A program made the translations under genes and the position numbers. The notes beneath the pieces are model-generated. The model did no database searches, was not told the DNA's origin, and saw nothing but the letters and a program-made list of their open reading frames with translations. This document shows positions 6,727 through 14,613 of a stretch of DNA of 35,091 bases, piece by piece. How positions within the stretch are numbered: the first letter of the stretch is position 1; the number at the start of each line of letters is the position of its first letter. The DNA is from CAZMLC01 sp964567125 (GTDB lineage: Bacteria; Verrucomicrobiota; Kiritimatiellia; RFP12; UBA1067), in NCBI GenBank assembly GCA_964567125.1, contig CAZMLC010000023.1:1-35091 (forward strand), given 5' to 3'.

Positions 6727-8940
6727 ATGGCACACACAGATGATATTTGGCGTATCGGCATCAATGTCCGCGAGTATATTATTACGCATTACACCCCCTA
6801 CGATGGTGACGACTCCTTTTTAACACCGCCCACGCAGCGCACGCTCGATCTCTGGAATGAGATCACGCAGCTCATGAAGGAAGAGCGCGCCCGCGGTGGC
6901 GTCTACGATATCGACAACACGCGCATTTCGACGATTGTCTCGCATGCGCCGGGATATATTGACCGCGACAAGGAGCAGATCGTCGGCATCCAGACCGACA
7001 TGCCTCTGAAGCGGGCCATTATGCCGTTTGGCGGCATCAGGACGGTTCAATCCTCGTTACACGCCTACAACCGTGAACTTCCCGATGCAATCGGTGAAGT
7101 CTTCAAATACCGCAAGACCCACAACGATGGCGTCTTTGATGCGTACTCCGACGAGATGAAACTTGCCCGTCACAACGGCATCATCACGGGACTGCCCGAC
7201 GCCTATGGACGCGGCCGCATTATCGGTGATTACCGCAGACTGCCGCTTTACGGCATCGATTTCCTCCTTGCGCACAAGGAAGAGGCGAAGCAGCGTCATG
7301 TCTTTGACGCCATGGACACCGAGGCTATCCAGCTCCGCGAAGAAATCTCCGAGCAGATCCGCGCCTTGAAAGAGTTGCGGGCTATGGCGCAATCGTACGG
7401 CTTTGATATTTCAAAACCGGCGCGCGACACCAAGGAGGCCATCCAGTGGCTTTACTTTGCCTATCTGGGCGCGGTGAAGGAGCAAAACGGCGCAGCCATG
7501 TCGATTGGACGCGTCTCGACCTTCCTCGATATTTATGCGGAGCGCGATTTAGCGGAGAAGCGTTACACCGAGGAACAGATCCAGGAATTTGTTGATCACT
7601 TTGTGATGAAACTGCGCATGGTACGCTTCCTGCGCACGCCGTCGTATGACGCGCTCTTCTCCGGCGACCCAACGTGGATCACGGAATCGCTCGGCGGTGT
7701 GGGTGTGGATGGCCGTCATATGGTCACCAAGATGACCTATCGCTTCATGCACACGCTGACCAACCTCGGGCCTGCACCCGAACCCAACATGACCGTGCTC
7801 TGGAGTTCACGCCTGCCCGCAGCCTTTAAATCGTTCTGCGCACGCCTTTCGATCGAAACCTCCTCCATTCAATACGAGAATGATGAGTTGATGCGCGAAA
7901 AATTTGGCGATGATTATGCCATTGCCTGTTGCGTCTCCGCGATGCGCATCGGCAAGCAGATGCAGTTTTTCGGCGCACGTGCCAACCTTGCCAAAGCCCT
8001 GCTCTACTGCATCAATGGCGGTAAGGACGAAAAGACCGGCGATCAAGTCGGCCCTGAAATGGCGCCGGTCACCTCCGAGTATTTGGACTACGATGAAGTT
8101 GTGCGCAAGTTCGATCAGATCTGTCGCTGGCTGTCGCGCATGTATATCAATACCCTCAATGTCATCCATTACATGCATGACAAGTATTGCTACGAGCGCT
8201 TGCAGATGGCCTTCCACGACGAAGATGTCTTCCGCACTGCGGCCTGCGGCATTGCCGGGCTCTCCGTCGTTGCGGACAGCTTCTCGGCGATCAAGTACGC
8301 CAAGGTCAAACCGATTCGCAATGAGCGTGGTCTTGCTGTTGATTTCGAAATCGAGGGCGATTATCCGAAGTTCGGCAACAACGATCCGCGCGTCGATGAG
8401 ATCGCCGTCGAGGTGGTGAAAACCTTCATGGGCCGCCTTTCCAAGCATCGGACCTACCGCCATGCGAAACCGACGCTATCCGTCCTGACCATCACGTCGA
8501 ACGTGGTGTACGGCAAGGTCACGGGATCGACTCCGGATGGCCGCAAGGGCGGCGAACCTTTTGCGCCCGGCGCGAACCCCATGCATGGCCGCGATTCGCA
8601 CGGCTGCATTGCCGCCATGAAATCGGTCGCGCTGCTTCCGTACGATTACAGCGAAGACGGGATTTCCTACACCTTCTCGATTGTGCCGGAAGCGCTTGGA
8701 CGCGATAAGAAAGACCGCATCCAGAACCTTGTGGATCTGATGGATGGCTATTTTACCGAAAAAGGTCATCATATCAACGTCAATGTCTTGCAGCGCGAAA
8801 TGCTGCTTGACGCCATGGAACACCCCGAAAAATATCCGCAACTGACTATTCGCGTCTCGGGCTATGCGGTGAACTTCATTAAGCTGACGCGCGAACAGCA
8901 ACTCGATGTGATCAACCGTACGTTCCATAAGAAAATCTGA
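6727..8940 (+). CDS. pflB: Pyruvate formate-lyase (formate C-acetyltransferase)
   Basis: A 737-residue glycyl radical enzyme that converts pyruvate and CoA to acetyl-CoA and formate under anoxic conditions. The two catalytic cysteines are Cys401 and Cys402 in DYAIACCVSAMRIGKQ, followed by the characteristic FFGARANLAKALLY segment. The radical site is Gly712 in RVSGYAVNF, close to the C-terminus as in the family, and the ending EQQLDVINRTF matches PFL proper rather than a diol or glycerol dehydratase. A consensus AGGAGG ribosome binding site precedes the start. The acetyl-CoA made feeds Pta and AckA from the same gene cluster. The radical SAM activase PflA is required for activity but is not encoded here, and no terminator was seen before pgk. 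Confidence 0.97.
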   Translation: MAHTDDIWRIGINVREYIITHYTPYDGDDSFLTPPTQRTLDLWNEITQLMKEERARGGVYDIDNTRISTIVSHAPGYIDRDKEQIVGIQTDMPLKRAIMPFGGIRTVQSSLHAYNRELPDAIGEVFKYRKTHNDGVFDAYSDEMKLARHNGIITGLPDAYGRGRIIGDYRRLPLYGIDFLLAHKEEAKQRHVFDAMDTEAIQLREEISEQIRALKELRAMAQSYGFDISKPARDTKEAIQWLYFAYLGAVKEQNGAAMSIGRVSTFLDIYAERDLAEKRYTEEQIQEFVDHFVMKLRMVRFLRTPSYDALFSGDPTWITESLGGVGVDGRHMVTKMTYRFMHTLTNLGPAPEPNMTVLWSSRLPAAFKSFCARLSIETSSIQYENDELMREKFGDDYAIACCVSAMRIGKQMQFFGARANLAKALLYCINGGKDEKTGDQVGPEMAPVTSEYLDYDEVVRKFDQICRWLSRMYINTLNVIHYMHDKYCYERLQMAFHDEDVFRTAACGIAGLSVVADSFSAIKYAKVKPIRNERGLAVDFEIEGDYPKFGNNDPRVDEIAVEVVKTFMGRLSKHRTYRHAKPTLSVLTITSNVVYGKVTGSTPDGRKGGEPFAPGANPMHGRDSHGCIAAMKSVALLPYDYSEDGISYTFSIVPEALGRDKKDRIQNLVDLMDGYFTEKGHHINVNVLQREMLLDAMEHPEKYPQLTIRVSGYAVNFIKLTREQQLDVINRTFHKKI

Positions 8941-8956
8941 TTTTCCAAAGGGACGC

Positions 8957-8986
8957 TGGACAAACCGACGGTAAAACCAGTATACT
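8957..8986 (+). promoter_or_regulatory. Sigma-70-like promoter of pgk
   Basis: TGGACA (8957-8962) and TATACT (8981-8986) are separated by 18 bases. The predicted start of transcription lies about 25 bases before the pgk ATG, so pgk can be expressed apart from pflB. Confidence 0.7.
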
Positions 8987-9018
8987 TTAAACTCAATTTT
9001 GAAAGGAAATCCGTAACT

Positions 9019-10263
9019 ATGAGCAAGAAAACACTTCGTGACGTTTGCCTCAAGGGCAAGCGTGTTGTTATGCGCGTTGACTTCAACGTACCCATCAAGG
9101 GAGGCGTGATCACCGATGATACGCGTATCAAAGGCGCCCTTCAGTCGATCAACTATGTGCTGGAACAAGGCGGATCGCTCGTGCTGATGTCACATCTGGG
9201 CCGTCCGAAAGGCAAGGGCTACGAAGCTGATTTTTCGCTGAAACCGGTCGCTGAATACCTCGCCAAGATGCTGGGCAAGCCCGTCACGTTTGCCGCTGAC
9301 TGCGCCAACGCGGATGCGGAAGTCGCTGCACTTCAGCCCGGCGGTATTGTCATGCTGGAAAACACGCGCTTCTACAAGGAAGAAGAGGGCAAGGTCAAGA
9401 AGACGGATGAAATGACCGAAGAGGAGTACAAGGAAAAGAAGGCCGCACTGAAGGAAAAGCAGAAAGCGCTCGCTCAGAAGCTCGCAACCTACGGCGATAT
9501 CTATTGCAACGACGCCTTCGGATCCGCGCACCGCGCGCATGCTTCTACCGCGGTGATCTGCAAGTATATCAAGGAGAGCGTCTCTGGCTTCCTCATGGAA
9601 AAAGAGATCCAGTATCTGGGTAACGCGGTTGAAAACCCGTCCCGTCCATTCGTCGCGATCCTCGGCGGTGCCAAGGTCTCGGATAAGCTGGCGGTTGTTA
9701 ACAACCTGCTCGACAAGGTCGACACGCTGATTATCGGTGGTGGTATGGCCTATACGTTCCTGAAAGCCATGGGCCACGACGTCGGTAACTCCCTGTGCGA
9801 AGTCGATCAGCTTCAGTATGCTAACGACATGATCGCCAAGGCCAAGGCCAACAACAAGTCCCTCCTGTTGCCGGTTGACAACATCGCGGCGGACAAGTTT
9901 GACGCTGAAGCCAATACGCAGGTGGTCGGCAACGACATTCCCGCGGGCTGGATGGCACTGGATATCGGTCCGAAGACCACCGCGCTCTACGCCTCGGCAA
10001 TCAAGAGCGCAAAGACGGTTGTCTGGAACGGTCCGATGGGCTGCTTCGAAATGAAGAAGTTTGCCGCAGGTACCTTCGGCGTCTGCCAGGCAGTCGCGGA
10101 CAGCGGTTCAATCTCCATCATCGGTGGTGGCGACAGCGTCAGCGCCGTGAACAAGAGCGGACTAGCCAGCAAGATGACGCACATCTCCACGGGGGGTGGC
10201 GCATCGCTCGAATACCTCGAAGGCAAAGTCCTTCCCGGTGTTGCAGCGTTAAGCGACAAGTAA
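9019..10263 (+). CDS. pgk: Phosphoglycerate kinase
   Basis: A 414-residue two-domain glycolytic kinase that transfers phosphate from 1,3-bisphosphoglycerate to ADP. The N-terminal substrate-binding motifs RVDFNVPI, DDTRI and SHLGRPKG, the AFGSAHRAHAS segment and the C-terminal nucleotide motif GGGDSVSAVNKSGL with STGGGASLEYLEGK are all present. Residues about 125-148 form an extra Lys/Glu-rich, probably helical insertion between LENTRFYKEEEG and AQKLATYGD; comparable insertions occur in PGKs of some other bacteria, as far as I recall. The ribosome binding site is GAAAGGA. Its own promoter and a strong terminator make it a monocistronic unit. Confidence 0.97.
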   Translation: MSKKTLRDVCLKGKRVVMRVDFNVPIKGGVITDDTRIKGALQSINYVLEQGGSLVLMSHLGRPKGKGYEADFSLKPVAEYLAKMLGKPVTFAADCANADAEVAALQPGGIVMLENTRFYKEEEGKVKKTDEMTEEEYKEKKAALKEKQKALAQKLATYGDIYCNDAFGSAHRAHASTAVICKYIKESVSGFLMEKEIQYLGNAVENPSRPFVAILGGAKVSDKLAVVNNLLDKVDTLIIGGGMAYTFLKAMGHDVGNSLCEVDQLQYANDMIAKAKANNKSLLLPVDNIAADKFDAEANTQVVGNDIPAGWMALDIGPKTTALYASAIKSAKTVVWNGPMGCFEMKKFAAGTFGVCQAVADSGSISIIGGGDSVSAVNKSGLASKMTHISTGGGASLEYLEGKVLPGVAALSDK

Positions 10264-10282
10264 TTGAATCGCTAGCACGTCG

Positions 10283-10314
10283 AAATGCGACAGCCCGTAC
10301 GGCTGTCGCATTTT
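10283..10314 (+). terminator. Rho-independent terminator after pgk
   Basis: AAATGCGACAGCC and GGCTGTCGCATTT form a perfect 13-bp stem around a 5-base loop, followed by T-rich sequence. It lies about 20 bases past the pgk stop. Confidence 0.85.
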
Positions 10315-10321
10315 GGCTTTT

Positions 10322-10373
10322 GGCTGATGCAACAAATTCGCAGATTTGAAATTTTAGAGTTGCATCTTAAGCC
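10322..10373. repeat. Imperfect long inverted repeat upstream of the FMN-binding/dapAB unit
   Basis: GATGCAAC (10326-10333) and GTTGCATC (10359-10366) are exact inverted copies. The arms are extended outward by GGCT and AGCC with a three-base bulge. The right arm overlaps a weak promoter candidate (TTGCAT 10360-10365, 18-base spacer, CAAAAT 10384-10389), so this could be an operator rather than an RNA structure. It does not resemble the much larger lysine riboswitch. Confidence 0.35.
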
Positions 10374-10417
10374 GACAAAAAGGCAAAATAAAAGCGTATT
10401 TGGAGAAATTGAGGACA

Positions 10418-10936
10418 ATGATTTTTTACGACCTTTTGAGACTTGTCGCAATCGCACTATGCGCATGCGCAGCATGTTACGCGCAAACCACGAATATCGT
10501 CAATGAGCAAACGTGCATCAAGGCATGGTTTGGTGAAAACACCCAAACGCAAGCGCTAAAGCTTGCACGTTATGAGCAGCCGGTAATTGAAGTAAAATCG
10601 AATGATGTGACCGTCGGATGGGTGTTTCGGACCGATCAGGTGCCGCCTGCAAGCAAAGGCAAGATGGGCCCCATTGTCCTGCTGGCGGGTTTTGATACGC
10701 AGGAGCGCATTCGCGGGATTCAGCTTGTGCGCCATGAAGAGACGCCCCGGTATTTTAAACGCCTGAAAAAATCATTTTTCGACCAGTTTCTCAATGCTCC
10801 GATTAAGCGAGATCCCACCACGTTCGATGTGGTCACCAAGGCGACTTATTCGTCAAAAGCGATCATCAAAGAGGTCGTTCTGGGGGCAGCGAATCTTGCG
10901 AAAGAACCGGAAATCAAAGAACAGTTAAGGAAATAA
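10418..10936 (+). CDS. Exported FMN-binding-domain-like protein
   Basis: A protein of about 172 residues with a signal peptide (LLRLVAIALCACAACYA, then Q). The mature part resembles the FMN_bind domain of RnfG/NqrC-type proteins: a strand pair GWVFRTDQVPP, then KGKMGPIVLLAGFD, then the IRGIQLVRHEETPRYFKRL stretch and a C-terminal FDVVTKATYSSKAI. The last piece aligns with the D-x-(S/T)GAT flavin-attachment signature, but Lys replaces the usual Gly, so covalent flavinylation is uncertain. I chose ATG 10418, behind a GAGG ribosome binding site, over a TTG at 10400. It ends one base before dapA, so the genes are probably cotranscribed. A role in envelope electron transfer is inferred from the domain only. 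Confidence 0.65.
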   Translation: MIFYDLLRLVAIALCACAACYAQTTNIVNEQTCIKAWFGENTQTQALKLARYEQPVIEVKSNDVTVGWVFRTDQVPPASKGKMGPIVLLAGFDTQERIRGIQLVRHEETPRYFKRLKKSFFDQFLNAPIKRDPTTFDVVTKATYSSKAIIKEVVLGAANLAKEPEIKEQLRK

Positions 10937-10937
10937 C

Positions 10938-11807
10938 ATGAATTTAGTGGGCACATTTACCGCGCTTGTCACCCCATTCAACAAAAATGGGAGCGTTGAC
11001 TATGCGGCGCTGCGCAACTTCGTCGAGTGGCAGATTGCCAATGGCGTGGATGGCATTGTCCCTGTCGGGACGACAGGCGAATCGCCGACACTGGCCAATG
11101 ATGAACATCTTGCCGTCATCGCGGAAACCGTTGCCATCGCGAAAGGCAAGGCGCTCGTCATTGCCGGCACAGGAGCCAATGCCACATCGGAGGCGTTGGA
11201 ATTGACCCGTGAAGCGTTGAAATTGGGCGCCGATGCAACGTTGCAAGTCACCCCCTATTACAACAAGCCCAACAGCGAGGGACTCTACCGCCATTTCAGC
11301 GCTATTGCCGATGTGGGGTTGCCAGTTGTGCTCTACAATGTACCCGGGAGAGCGGGAAAAGAAATTCCCCTGGATCTCGTGGTGCGGCTCGCGGCAAACC
11401 CTCAGATCGCTGCGATCAAAGAAGCGGCGGGGAGCGTGGAGCGCGTCAGCGCGATTCGCAACGCCTGTGAAATGACCGTTCTCTCCGGCGACGACAGTTT
11501 GACGTTGCCCATGATCAGCGTCGGTGCGTCCGGCGTGATCAGCGTGGCATCGAATGTGATTCCCGCGGAAATGAGCAAACTCGTCCGCCTGGCCTGCGCC
11601 GGCGACATGATGGGTGCGCGCGAACTGCATCGCCTCTACTACGCGCTGTTCCGCGATCTCTTTATTGATACCAACCCGATTCCGGTTAAAACCGCGCTCG
11701 CCATGATGGGGCGCCTCGAAAACGTTTTCCGTCTACCGCTTTGCGAGCCTTCAGAAAAAGTGCGCGAGCAACTCATGCATACCCTGCGTGCGGTCAACTT
11801 AATCTAA
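10938..11807 (+). CDS. dapA: 4-hydroxy-tetrahydrodipicolinate synthase
   Basis: A 289-residue TIM-barrel aldolase that condenses pyruvate with aspartate semialdehyde in lysine and meso-diaminopimelate synthesis. It carries GIVPVGTTGESPTL for substrate carboxylate binding, the YNVPGR motif with its catalytic tyrosine, and Schiff-base Lys161 in AIKEAAGS, the same residue number as in the E. coli enzyme. AGGAAATAAC before the ATG serves as ribosome binding site and includes the stop codon of the upstream gene. dapB follows 23 bases downstream. N-acetylneuraminate lyase is a related alternative, but the length, motifs and dapB neighbour favour DapA. Confidence 0.95.
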   Translation: MNLVGTFTALVTPFNKNGSVDYAALRNFVEWQIANGVDGIVPVGTTGESPTLANDEHLAVIAETVAIAKGKALVIAGTGANATSEALELTREALKLGADATLQVTPYYNKPNSEGLYRHFSAIADVGLPVVLYNVPGRAGKEIPLDLVVRLAANPQIAAIKEAAGSVERVSAIRNACEMTVLSGDDSLTLPMISVGASGVISVASNVIPAEMSKLVRLACAGDMMGARELHRLYYALFRDLFIDTNPIPVKTALAMMGRLENVFRLPLCEPSEKVREQLMHTLRAVNLI

Positions 11808-11830
11808 CCTGCCCCTCCTGAAAGGACGAT

Positions 11831-12610
11831 ATGAAAATTGCCATTCTCGGCGCTGCTGGCCGCATGGGACAAAACCTGTTGCGCTGTTCAAAAAAAATCA
11901 CAGGCTGTGAAATCGTTGCCGCTGTGGATCGTGGCGATTATCCGTTGATCGGGAAACCCGTTGCGGAATGCCCGGAGATCGTGTATACCGCCGACTGGCC
12001 TGTGCACGCCGAGGCTGTCATCGATTTCACGTTTCACACAGCCGTCGTGAATAATTTACAACATGCCATTGCCAACAAGCAAGCGGTCGTGCTGGGCACA
12101 ACGGGTTTGAGCGACGATGAAAAGGCCTTTGTCCAAAAAGCTGCACAGCAGATTCCGATCGTCCAGGCCGCCAACATGAGCCTCGGCGTCAATCTGCTGC
12201 TCGAACTGGTTAAACGCGCCGCGCAGGTGCTTGATCCCAACTACGACATCGAAATCACCGAGACGCATCATCGTTTGAAAAAGGATGCGCCGAGCGGGAC
12301 CGCGCTGATGCTGGCAGAAGCCGCCGCCGCCGGACGCGAGGTCGCATTGAAGGATGTGGCCTGCTATGGCCGCGAGGGCATCACGGGCGAGCGTCCACGC
12401 GGTGAGATCGGCATCCATGCGCTGCGCGGCGGCGCGATTGTCGGCGAGCATACCGTTGCGTTGATCGCTGATGAAGAGAGCGTTGAAATCACGCATAAAG
12501 CGTATTCGCGCGAAGCTTTCGCTTCAGGCGCACTGCATGCAGCCCTATGGCTGGAAGGTCGTACCCCAGGTATCTATACCATGCGTCATGTGCTCGGCTT
12601 CGTTGAGTGA
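11831..12610 (+). CDS. dapB: 4-hydroxy-tetrahydrodipicolinate reductase
   Basis: A 259-residue NAD(P)H-dependent reductase that carries out the next step after DapA. The N-terminus has the Rossmann motif ILGAAGRMGQ, followed by the DFTFHTAV and LGTTGLSDDE segments. The substrate-binding and catalytic signature ETHHRLKKDAPSGTA holds the His146-His147 pair and the conserved lysines. It follows dapA with a GAAAGGA ribosome binding site at suitable spacing and completes the FMN-binding protein-dapA-dapB unit. No convincing terminator follows, only a short hairpin without a T tract at 12634-12655. Confidence 0.96.
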   Translation: MKIAILGAAGRMGQNLLRCSKKITGCEIVAAVDRGDYPLIGKPVAECPEIVYTADWPVHAEAVIDFTFHTAVVNNLQHAIANKQAVVLGTTGLSDDEKAFVQKAAQQIPIVQAANMSLGVNLLLELVKRAAQVLDPNYDIEITETHHRLKKDAPSGTALMLAEAAAAGREVALKDVACYGREGITGERPRGEIGIHALRGGAIVGEHTVALIADEESVEITHKAYSREAFASGALHAALWLEGRTPGIYTMRHVLGFVE

Positions 12611-12625
12611 TCCGCGTGCGCTGCG

Positions 12626-12691
12626 CTGAGTCACGGGGTGACGGATCTCACCCCGCACCTTAAAATAACCGAGCACTGCGTCACGGGCTGA
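12626..12691. repeat. Near-identical 16-bp direct repeats with a hairpin, between dapB and the ThuA-like gene
   Basis: CTGAGTCACGGGGTGA (12626-12641) and CTGCGTCACGGGCTGA (12676-12691) agree at 14 of 16 positions. The first copy runs into a stem of CGGGGTGA (12634-12641) with TCACCCCG (12648-12655). No poly-T follows, so this is not an obvious terminator. The rest of the 190-base gap shows no gene. Confidence 0.4.
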
Positions 12692-12801
12692 ACGTCCCTC
12701 AAAGGCGTCAATGCGCACGGTTGAAGACGACGCAGTCTGTTTTAAGATTGCAAAACGAATCAAAAAACGTCACACTTCCTTCATACTTAAGAGGACATTT
12801 T

Positions 12802-13707
12802 ATGAATACAAAATCGTTTTTTTCGCTGACACGCCGGGCATTTCTGCCTGCGCTCTTTTTGATCTCATGCACGCCGCTGATCGCTCAGCAGCCGCCGAAA
12901 CCAAAGCCGCTTCCCGTTGTTAAGGAAGAACACACACAGGTCATGCGTACGTTTATCGGCACGAAATTGACGGCGACTCCTAAAAAAGCCCGTAAGATCC
13001 TGGTCTTTTCGCGGTGCGAAGGCTATGTTCATGGCGAAGGCATTGTCTACGGTAACGCCCTGCTCGAATTGGCCGGTAAGACAGGCGCTTATGACGTTCA
13101 GTTTTCAACGGATTATGCGGATTTAACCAATACGGCGTCGCTCGCTCAATACGATGCGCTGGTGATCAATAATGCAACCCAGCTCAAGACCAAGGATCAC
13201 CCCACATTGGCTGCGGCGTTGACCGACTATGTGAAGGCAGGCCATGGCCTCTGCGCCATCCATGCGGCTGCTGACAGCTTTTATCAGGCCCCCGAAGTCG
13301 CCGAAATGATTGGCGGTCTGTTTGACGGACACCCCTGGGGTGGAGGAGGCACCTGGGCCATGAAGCTCGATGATCCGGACCATGTCTTGAATCGTACGTT
13401 GAAAACAGTCCCGTTGAAATTCGGCGATGAAATTTACCAACAGAAATCACCGCCGTATGATCGCCAGAAGCTGCATGTTCTCGTCTCGCTCGATCTCAGC
13501 GACAAGGCGACCGCTGCAGCAAAAAAACAGAAACGCGAGGACAAGGATTACGCCGTGAGCTGGATCCGTTCGTACGGCAAAGGGCGCGTTTTTTATACCT
13601 CGTTCGGTCACGACAAGCGCGCTTTCCTCAATCCCGCAACAGCATGGCATATCCTTGACGGACTGCAGTACACGCTGGGCGATCTTGATGTCAAAACAAC
13701 CAAATAA
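12802..13707 (+). CDS. Tat-exported ThuA-like domain protein
   Basis: A 301-residue protein with a twin-arginine signal (SLTRRAFLPALFL) followed by a proline-rich spacer. The rest is a ThuA-like, glutamine-amidotransferase-related fold: KILVFSRCEGYVHGEGIVYG, then YDALVINNATQL, then LCAIHAAADSFYQAPEVAEM, and a late DEIYQQKSP and YTSFGHDKRAF. ThuA domains are associated with disaccharide and keto-sugar metabolism, but the biochemical reaction is poorly defined. I chose the internal ATG with a GAGG ribosome binding site; a longer frame from 12721 lacks one and would bury the signal peptide. The next gene, 14 bases downstream, also has a Tat signal, so the two products probably act together outside the cytoplasm. 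Confidence 0.85.
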   Translation: MNTKSFFSLTRRAFLPALFLISCTPLIAQQPPKPKPLPVVKEEHTQVMRTFIGTKLTATPKKARKILVFSRCEGYVHGEGIVYGNALLELAGKTGAYDVQFSTDYADLTNTASLAQYDALVINNATQLKTKDHPTLAAALTDYVKAGHGLCAIHAAADSFYQAPEVAEMIGGLFDGHPWGGGGTWAMKLDDPDHVLNRTLKTVPLKFGDEIYQQKSPPYDRQKLHVLVSLDLSDKATAAAKKQKREDKDYAVSWIRSYGKGRVFYTSFGHDKRAFLNPATAWHILDGLQYTLGDLDVKTTK

Positions 13708-13721
13708 CGGAGACGCTGTAT

Positions 13722-14612
13722 ATGAACATCTTCATCCCCAACTTGACCACACTCTCGCGCCGCGCCATGTTGAAGCTCTCAAGCGCATCCGTTGCGGCAC
13801 TTGCTGTACCGAACGTCGCCAGTGCGGCCGCAACCCTGAATAACAAGATCCATCAATCGGTCTGCATCTGGTGTTACAACGGATTCATGAAACGCGAGAA
13901 AATGTCGACCGAGCAGTTCGTGGCCGCCTGTGCCGAGCTGGGCGTCAAGGCGATTGATCTGGCTGGAACCGGCGATTGGCCCATGCTGAAAAAGTATGGC
14001 ATGATCTGCTCCATGGCGAACTCGCATTCGATTCCCAAAGGGCTCAACCGCGTCGAGAATCATGCAGCCTGTTTAGCCGCGATCAAAAAAAACATTGATG
14101 CGGCATCCGCAGCGGGTTTTCCCAACGTAATCACGTTTTCCGGCAATACCGAAGGACTTGACAAAAAAGTCGGTCTGGAAAATTGCGTAACCGCGTTGAA
14201 GCAAATCAGCGGATATGCCGAGGAGAAGAAGGTCACCATCTGCATGGAATACTTAAACTCCATCAATCACAAAGATTATATGGGCGACAGCACCGCCTGG
14301 TTTGCCGAACTGATTGAGCGTGTCCATTCACCGCGTGTCAAGGTGCTCTACGATATCTACCACGCCGCGATGATGAAGGAGAATCCGCTGCAGGATATCC
14401 AGAAACACGCGAACTGCTGGGGCCATTATCATACGGGTGGCATGCCGGGACGCAATGAAATTGATGCTTCGCAGACGCTCGATTACAGCCAATTGATGAA
14501 GGCTGTCCTGGCAACCGGGTATACCGGATATGTCGGACAAGAGTTTGTCCCCAAAAAGAGCGATGCGCTCAACAGTCTGAAAACAGCCATCGCGATCTGC
14601 GATGTTGTCTAA
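13722..14612 (+). CDS. Tat-exported sugar isomerase/epimerase, hydroxypyruvate isomerase-like
   Basis: A 296-residue TIM-barrel protein of the xylose isomerase-like (AP endonuclease 2) superfamily with a Tat signal (LSRRAMLKLSSASVAALAVP). The metal-site residues of the Hyi-type family are in place: Glu176 in CMEYLNS, Asp211 in VLYDIYHAAM, His235 and His237 in GHYHTGGMPGRNEID, and Glu274 in GQEFVP. Cytoplasmic Hyi interconverts hydroxypyruvate and tartronate semialdehyde, but exported relatives beside ThuA proteins are thought to act on sugars or keto-sugars, so the substrate is open. It follows the ThuA-like gene by 14 bases with a GGAG ribosome binding site, and its stop lies next to the start of the FAD dehydrogenase. 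Confidence 0.85.
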   Translation: MNIFIPNLTTLSRRAMLKLSSASVAALAVPNVASAAATLNNKIHQSVCIWCYNGFMKREKMSTEQFVAACAELGVKAIDLAGTGDWPMLKKYGMICSMANSHSIPKGLNRVENHAACLAAIKKNIDAASAAGFPNVITFSGNTEGLDKKVGLENCVTALKQISGYAEEKKVTICMEYLNSINHKDYMGDSTAWFAELIERVHSPRVKVLYDIYHAAMMKENPLQDIQKHANCWGHYHTGGMPGRNEIDASQTLDYSQLMKAVLATGYTGYVGQEFVPKKSDALNSLKTAIAICDVV

Positions 14613-14613
14613 T

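Noticed and set aside
7807..9168. Two minus-strand frames of more than 200 residues opposite pflB and the pgk start
   Set aside because: They oppose highly conserved coding sequence and cross the pgk promoter, without motifs or start signals.
10315..10417. Lysine riboswitch upstream of the dapA operon
   Set aside because: The leader is far too short and lacks the five-helix junction sequences of the lysine riboswitch; only a simple inverted repeat is present.
12545..12763. A 72-residue minus-strand frame in the gap after dapB
   Set aside because: It overlaps the end of dapB, lacks a ribosome binding site and is not recognisable. The direct repeats in the region explain part of its pattern.
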